Notes under the pieces: generated by a model
Databases searched by the model: none
Seen by the model: the letters and a program-made list of their open reading frames with translations, nothing else
What the model was told of the DNA's origin: nothing
Assembly: GCA_903900265.1 (NCBI GenBank)
Contig: CAIUMM010000023.1
Location: 31,190 to 95,189, forward strand
Reading direction: 5' to 3'
Length of the DNA: 64,000 nucleotides
Source: an uncultured Pseudomonadota bacterium
Lineage (GTDB): Bacteria; Myxococcota_A; UBA796; SXON01
Part shown: positions 60,592-64,000 of the stretch, piece after piece
Layout: every line of letters begins with the position of its first letter
Numbering within the stretch: position 1 is the first letter of the stretch
Translations under genes and position numbers: made by a program

Positions 60592-62003
60592 GAAAGCTTG
60601 AAGCAGACGTGCTGATCATCGGCTCCGGCCCCGGCGGGGCGATGACCGCCGCGGTGCTCGCCGAAGCCGGCAAGCACGTGATGATCATCGAAGAAGGCGA
60701 TCACGTACCGGTAGGTGCCACCGAGCCGTACTCGCTCGAAGACATGGCGCTGAAATGGCGAAATGGGGGCCTGACCCCTGCCTTTGGACCGGTCAAAGTC
60801 ACGTACGTCGAAGGGAAATGCGTGGGCGGCGCGAGCGAGATCAACGCGGCGCTCTACCACCCCCCGGTGCCCTCGGTGCTGGACGCGTGGGCGGCGGAGT
60901 ACGGGATCGACGACTTCGGCGGAGCCCCGCTCGCCGAGCACATCCGCGCCGTCGAGCATGAAGCTTCAGTTTCGCCCTTTCCGGGCAGCCCGGGCATCGC
61001 GTCCGAGCGCCTCGCAGCGGGCGCCGCCTCGTTGGGCTGGAAGAGCGTGCCGGTGCAGCGCTTCTGGAAGTATGACGCCCAGAACCCGCTCGGGCGCCGC
61101 CAGTCGATGACGGAGACGTACCTGCCGCGCGCGAAAGCGGCGGGCGCGGTGCTTCAAGACGGCTTGAAGGTCAAAAAACTGCTGTTCCAAGGGCGTCGCG
61201 CCGTCGGAGCGATCGCCACCGACCGAGAGGGGCAGCGGGTCGACCTGCGCGCTGGCAAGGTCGTCGTGTGCGCAGGAGCGGTGCAGACCGCGCTGATCCT
61301 GCAGCGCTCGGGCTACGGGCACCGGGTCGGCCAAACCCTGACGATGAACCCGATGATCCGCGTCGCCGCTGAATTTGGTGACCGCATCAACGAGCCGGTG
61401 ATCGGCGTGCCGGTGCAGCAGATCGAGGCGTTCAAGCCCTCGATGACGCTGGGGTGCTCCAATGGGTCGCTCGCCCACCTCGCGCTCTGGTTGGTCGGCG
61501 CTCCCGGCGACCGCGAGCGGCTCTTGGCGGAATGGTGGCGGCTCGGGGTCTTCTACGCCAAGGTGATGGCCAAGGCGCGCGGCGTCGTGCGCAACGTGCC
61601 GTTGTTCGATGAGGCATTCGTCTCGTACAAGCTCGGTAAAGACGACCTCGCGCTGTTAGGGCTCGCCGCGGAGCGCCTCGCGACCGTGCTGCTCGCATCG
61701 GGAGCGCGGTCCATCGTCAGCCCCGTGCCCGGCGCTCCAGCGATCCGCTCGCTATCGGACATCCCTGCCCTGCGCGCAGGGGTCGAAGCGGGGAAGGCTC
61801 AGGTGACGGCGATCCACCTGCACAGCACCGTGCCGATGGGCTCCGAGCAGAAGCACTGCCCCGCGGACAGCTACGGTAAGCTCCGCGGCTTGGAGAACGT
61901 CTGGGTGAACGACGCCAGCTTGCTCCCCGACACCCCGGGGATCAACCCCCAGGGCACCATCCTCGCCATCGCGCGGCGCAACGCCCAGCACATGCTGGGC
62001 TAG
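60588..62003 (+). CDS. GMC-family FAD oxidoreductase
   Basis: A 471-residue flavoenzyme. FAD binding is shown by ADVLIIGSGPGGAMTAAVLA at residues 6-25 and GGASEINAALYHPP near 82. The C-terminal substrate region has IHLHSTVPMGSE with the catalytic His, LENVWVNDASLLPDTPGINP and QGTILAIARRNA. It oxidises an alcohol group, perhaps of a sugar or sterol. It is shorter than glucose oxidase and like the gluconate-dehydrogenase branch. Substrate unknown. It sits between liv genes but on the opposite strand. Confidence 0.88.
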   Translation: MRKLEADVLIIGSGPGGAMTAAVLAEAGKHVMIIEEGDHVPVGATEPYSLEDMALKWRNGGLTPAFGPVKVTYVEGKCVGGASEINAALYHPPVPSVLDAWAAEYGIDDFGGAPLAEHIRAVEHEASVSPFPGSPGIASERLAAGAASLGWKSVPVQRFWKYDAQNPLGRRQSMTETYLPRAKAAGAVLQDGLKVKKLLFQGRRAVGAIATDREGQRVDLRAGKVVVCAGAVQTALILQRSGYGHRVGQTLTMNPMIRVAAEFGDRINEPVIGVPVQQIEAFKPSMTLGCSNGSLAHLALWLVGAPGDRERLLAEWWRLGVFYAKVMAKARGVVRNVPLFDEAFVSYKLGKDDLALLGLAAERLATVLLASGARSIVSPVPGAPAIRSLSDIPALRAGVEAGKAQVTAIHLHSTVPMGSEQKHCPADSYGKLRGLENVWVNDASLLPDTPGINPQGTILAIARRNAQHMLG

Positions 62004-62030
62004 CCCGCAGCCCGAGCCCGCCGACGCGCG

Positions 62031-63236
62031 CTACGGCGCGATCGACTCGACGAACTTGTTGCCTTCGGCGGTGACTTCTACGACGACGGCAGGCTTCTGG
62101 GCGTTGCGAGCGGCGTCGATGGTGATGTTGCCGGTGACGCCGGCAAACCCAGCGGTCTTGGCGATCGCGTCGCGGAGCGCAGCCCGAGCCGCCTTGCGGC
62201 CCTCTTCGGTGGCGGGGATCGCGGAACGATCGGCGAGCGCCTCGGCCATCTTCGGGTCCTTCGCGACCTCAGCCATCGCCGCGTACAGCACCTGCGCCGA
62301 GTCGTAGCCAAGCGCGGCCAAACCGTCCGGCTTCTCGTGGTACTTGGCCTCATACTTGGTGATGAAGCCCTGCACGACCGGGTTCGGGTCGTCCACCGCG
62401 TAGTGGTTGGTGAAGAAGCTGCCCATGATCGCGTCGGCGCCGATCTTGGTCAGCTCCGCGCTGTCCCAGCCGTCGCCGCCGAGGAACGGACCCTTGAAGC
62501 CAAGCTCACGGGCCTGACGGGCGATGAGCCCGACGTCCGTGTAGTACCCGGGGATGAAGAGCGCGTCGGGGTTCTTCGCGATCAAACCGGTGAGCTGCGC
62601 CTTGAAGTCGACGTCGCCCTTCGAGTACGCTTCTTCGCCGGCGATCACGCCGCCGAGCTTGGTGAAGGTCTCGGTGAAGTACTGGGCGAGGCCCGTCGAG
62701 TAGTCGCTCTTGACGTCCTTCAGGATGCCGACGTTGCGCAGGCCCTTGGTGGTGTACGCGAACTTCGCGCCAGCGGTGCCCTGGAAGGGGTCGATGAAGC
62801 ACACCCGGAAGATGAAGTCGCCTTGCTCGGTGACCTTCGGGTTGGTCGACGACGGCGAGATCATCGGCACGCCGTTGGTCTGCAGCAGCGGAGCCGCAGC
62901 GAGAGAATTGGTCGAAGCGACCTCACCAAGCACCGCGACGGGGCGATCCCGAGAGAGGATCTTACTGACCGCGGTCGCCGCCTCTTCGGGCTTGCCCTGG
63001 TCGTCCTCGACGACCAAACGGACCGGGACGCCGCCAATACCGCCTTTGGCGTTCAGCTCCTCCGTAGCGAGATCGATGCCGTTCTTGGTCGACATGCCGA
63101 AGGTCGCCTCAGCGCCGGTCAACGAGCCATACTCGCCGACGACGATCTCTTTCGGGAGAGTTTCCCCGCCCGAGCAGGCGGTAAGCGCAAGCGCGCTCAG
63201 GGAGAGAGCGGGCAAGAACGAGAGCAGAGTACGCAT
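62031..63236 (-). CDS. livK: Branched-chain amino acid ABC transporter, substrate-binding lipoprotein
   Basis: A 401-residue periplasmic binding protein with lipobox LALTAC. The LivK/LivJ pattern is complete: EIVVGEYGSLTGAEATFGMS, GGIGGVPVRLVVEDDQGKPE, ATAVSKILSRDRPVAVLGEV, GVPMISPSSTNPKVTEQGDF, FRVCFIDPFQGTAGA. It likely feeds the livHM permeases 2-5 kb away, although the gene is separated from them by the GMC pair. Ligand may be an amino acid or short amide. Confidence 0.93.
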   Translation of the reverse strand: MRTLLSFLPALSLSALALTACSGGETLPKEIVVGEYGSLTGAEATFGMSTKNGIDLATEELNAKGGIGGVPVRLVVEDDQGKPEEAATAVSKILSRDRPVAVLGEVASTNSLAAAPLLQTNGVPMISPSSTNPKVTEQGDFIFRVCFIDPFQGTAGAKFAYTTKGLRNVGILKDVKSDYSTGLAQYFTETFTKLGGVIAGEEAYSKGDVDFKAQLTGLIAKNPDALFIPGYYTDVGLIARQARELGFKGPFLGGDGWDSAELTKIGADAIMGSFFTNHYAVDDPNPVVQGFITKYEAKYHEKPDGLAALGYDSAQVLYAAMAEVAKDPKMAEALADRSAIPATEEGRKAARAALRDAIAKTAGFAGVTGNITIDAARNAQKPAVVVEVTAEGNKFVESIAP

Positions 63237-63356
63237 TGGCAATCCTGTGAACGCGGCATTCTACGGAAAAGCGCAGCCAAGTCAAGTGCCGGGCGCGGTC
63301 GGCGTAGGGACGGCACGTTAGGAGCCGGCCTCCCCCTTCCGACGAGGCCGAAACCG

Positions 63357-64000
63357 ATGGCACACGAATTTATTTACGTCATGAAGAACCTCCGCAAGGC
63401 CTGGCCGGGCGGGAAGGAAGTCCTCAAGGGCATTTACCTGTCGTTCTACCCAGGCGCCAAGATCGGCGTGCTCGGCAACAACGGCGCCGGAAAGTCCACG
63501 CTGCTGAAGATCATGGCGGGCGTCGATGACAACTACAGCGGCGAGGCGTGGGCCCAAAAAGGGGTGCGCGTCGGCTACCTGCCCCAGGAACCCACGCTCG
63601 ACGACGACAAGACCGTCCTCCAGAACATTGAGCTGGCGGTCGCCAGCACCCGTGCGCTGCTCACCCGCTACGAAGAAGTCGGGAACGCGATGGGCGAAGA
63701 GGACGCCGACTTCGACGCGCTGCTCGCTGAACAAGCCGAGCTTCAAGACAAGATCGACGCTGCCGGTGCTTGGGATCTCGACCGCGAGCTCGAGATCGCG
63801 ATGGACGCGCTGCGCGTGCCCCCCGGTGACGCGATGGTCAAGGTGCTCTCCGGCGGTGAACGCCGGCGCGTAGCGTTGTGCCGTCTGCTCCTTGAAAAGC
63901 CCGACATGCTGCTGCTTGACGAGCCCACCAATCACCATGACGCCGAGAGCGTCGCGTGGCTGGAGCGCTGGCTGCACGACTACCCCGGCACCGTCGTCGC
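63357..64000 (+). CDS. ettA: Energy-dependent translational throttle protein (partial)
   Basis: The first ~214 residues of an ABC-F protein that binds the ribosomal E site and couples translation to the ATP/ADP ratio; the gene runs off the right edge. Visible are the EttA-specific start (EFIYVMKNLRKAWPGGKEVL), Walker A LGNNGAGKSTLLKI, VGYLPQEPTLDDDKTVLQNI, signature LSGGERRRVALCRLLL and Walker B DMLLLDEPTNHHDAESVAWL. Some residues differ from E. coli EttA (NHHDAES instead of NHLDAES). ATG at 63357. Confidence 0.93.
   Translation, partial: MAHEFIYVMKNLRKAWPGGKEVLKGIYLSFYPGAKIGVLGNNGAGKSTLLKIMAGVDDNYSGEAWAQKGVRVGYLPQEPTLDDDKTVLQNIELAVASTRALLTRYEEVGNAMGEEDADFDALLAEQAELQDKIDAAGAWDLDRELEIAMDALRVPPGDAMVKVLSGGERRRVALCRLLLEKPDMLLLDEPTNHHDAESVAWLERWLHDYPGTVV

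Overview
The window is GC-rich, gene-dense bacterial chromosome from a Gram-negative organism, most likely a Myxococcota-type lineage (the former Deltaproteobacteria). This is inferred from several traits: many exported lipoproteins, secreted proteins ending in a MYXO-CTERM-like tail (glycine-rich, one hydrophobic stretch, arginine cluster), HYDIN/ASH-type repeats, a response regulator fused to a PATAN-like and a J-like domain, and a bactofilin next to parAB. No species can be named from sequence alone.

Layout. 0-6.7 kb: aroE (partial), ribF, and two large exported proteins of unknown function that share a domain. 7-12.7 kb: a polytopic membrane protein, then an outer-membrane barrel protein, an aldehyde dehydrogenase and an SGNH esterase in one tightly packed operon. 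12.9-16.3 kb: a GNAT-like/GABA-aminotransferase fusion followed by an HDAC-family deacetylase. 16.3-25 kb: lipoproteins and secreted proteins, including a tandem duplication and an exported lipoprotein with dikinase domains in glucan-water-dikinase order, then 3D-domain, YkgJ-type and SRPBCC-like proteins. 25-31.7 kb: a stand-alone relative of the GNAT-like domain, an FAD amine oxidase and the polyamine transporter operon potABCD. 32-43.4 kb: two lipoproteins, ssb, two J-domain/TPR proteins, parA-parB-bactofilin, a COG0523 metallochaperone GTPase, an aminotransferase and tRNA-Trp. 43.5-55.2 kb: a single-strand cluster for an extracellular contractile injection system (eCIS, phage-tail-like). 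55.3-64 kb: a glycosyltransferase, ribD, nrdR, branched-chain amino acid transporter genes livM/livH/livK, a GMC oxidoreductase with a small partner, and ettA (partial).

The most unusual content is the eCIS cluster. Reading in its direction of transcription it has a TPR protein, an unknown, a Pvc16-like protein, sheath, a T4 gp26/51-like protein, a DUF6760-like protein, a second sheath-like protein, a tube protein with a repetitive extension, a 1209-residue low-complexity protein, a LysM baseplate protein and a gpD-like hub. It then stops at a terminator and tRNA-Trp, without the usual spike tip, baseplate wedge, tail fibre or AAA ATPase genes.

A second theme is polyamine metabolism. potABCD, an FAD amine oxidase, an aldehyde dehydrogenase, a GABA aminotransferase, two GNAT-like domains and an HDAC-family deacetylase lie within about 21 kb and could form a putrescine-to-succinate route with acetylation and deacetylation. 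A 58-bp palindromic repeat occurs twice; one copy sits where the start of a small lipoprotein gene should be. No CRISPR array, rRNA or classical insertion sequence was seen.
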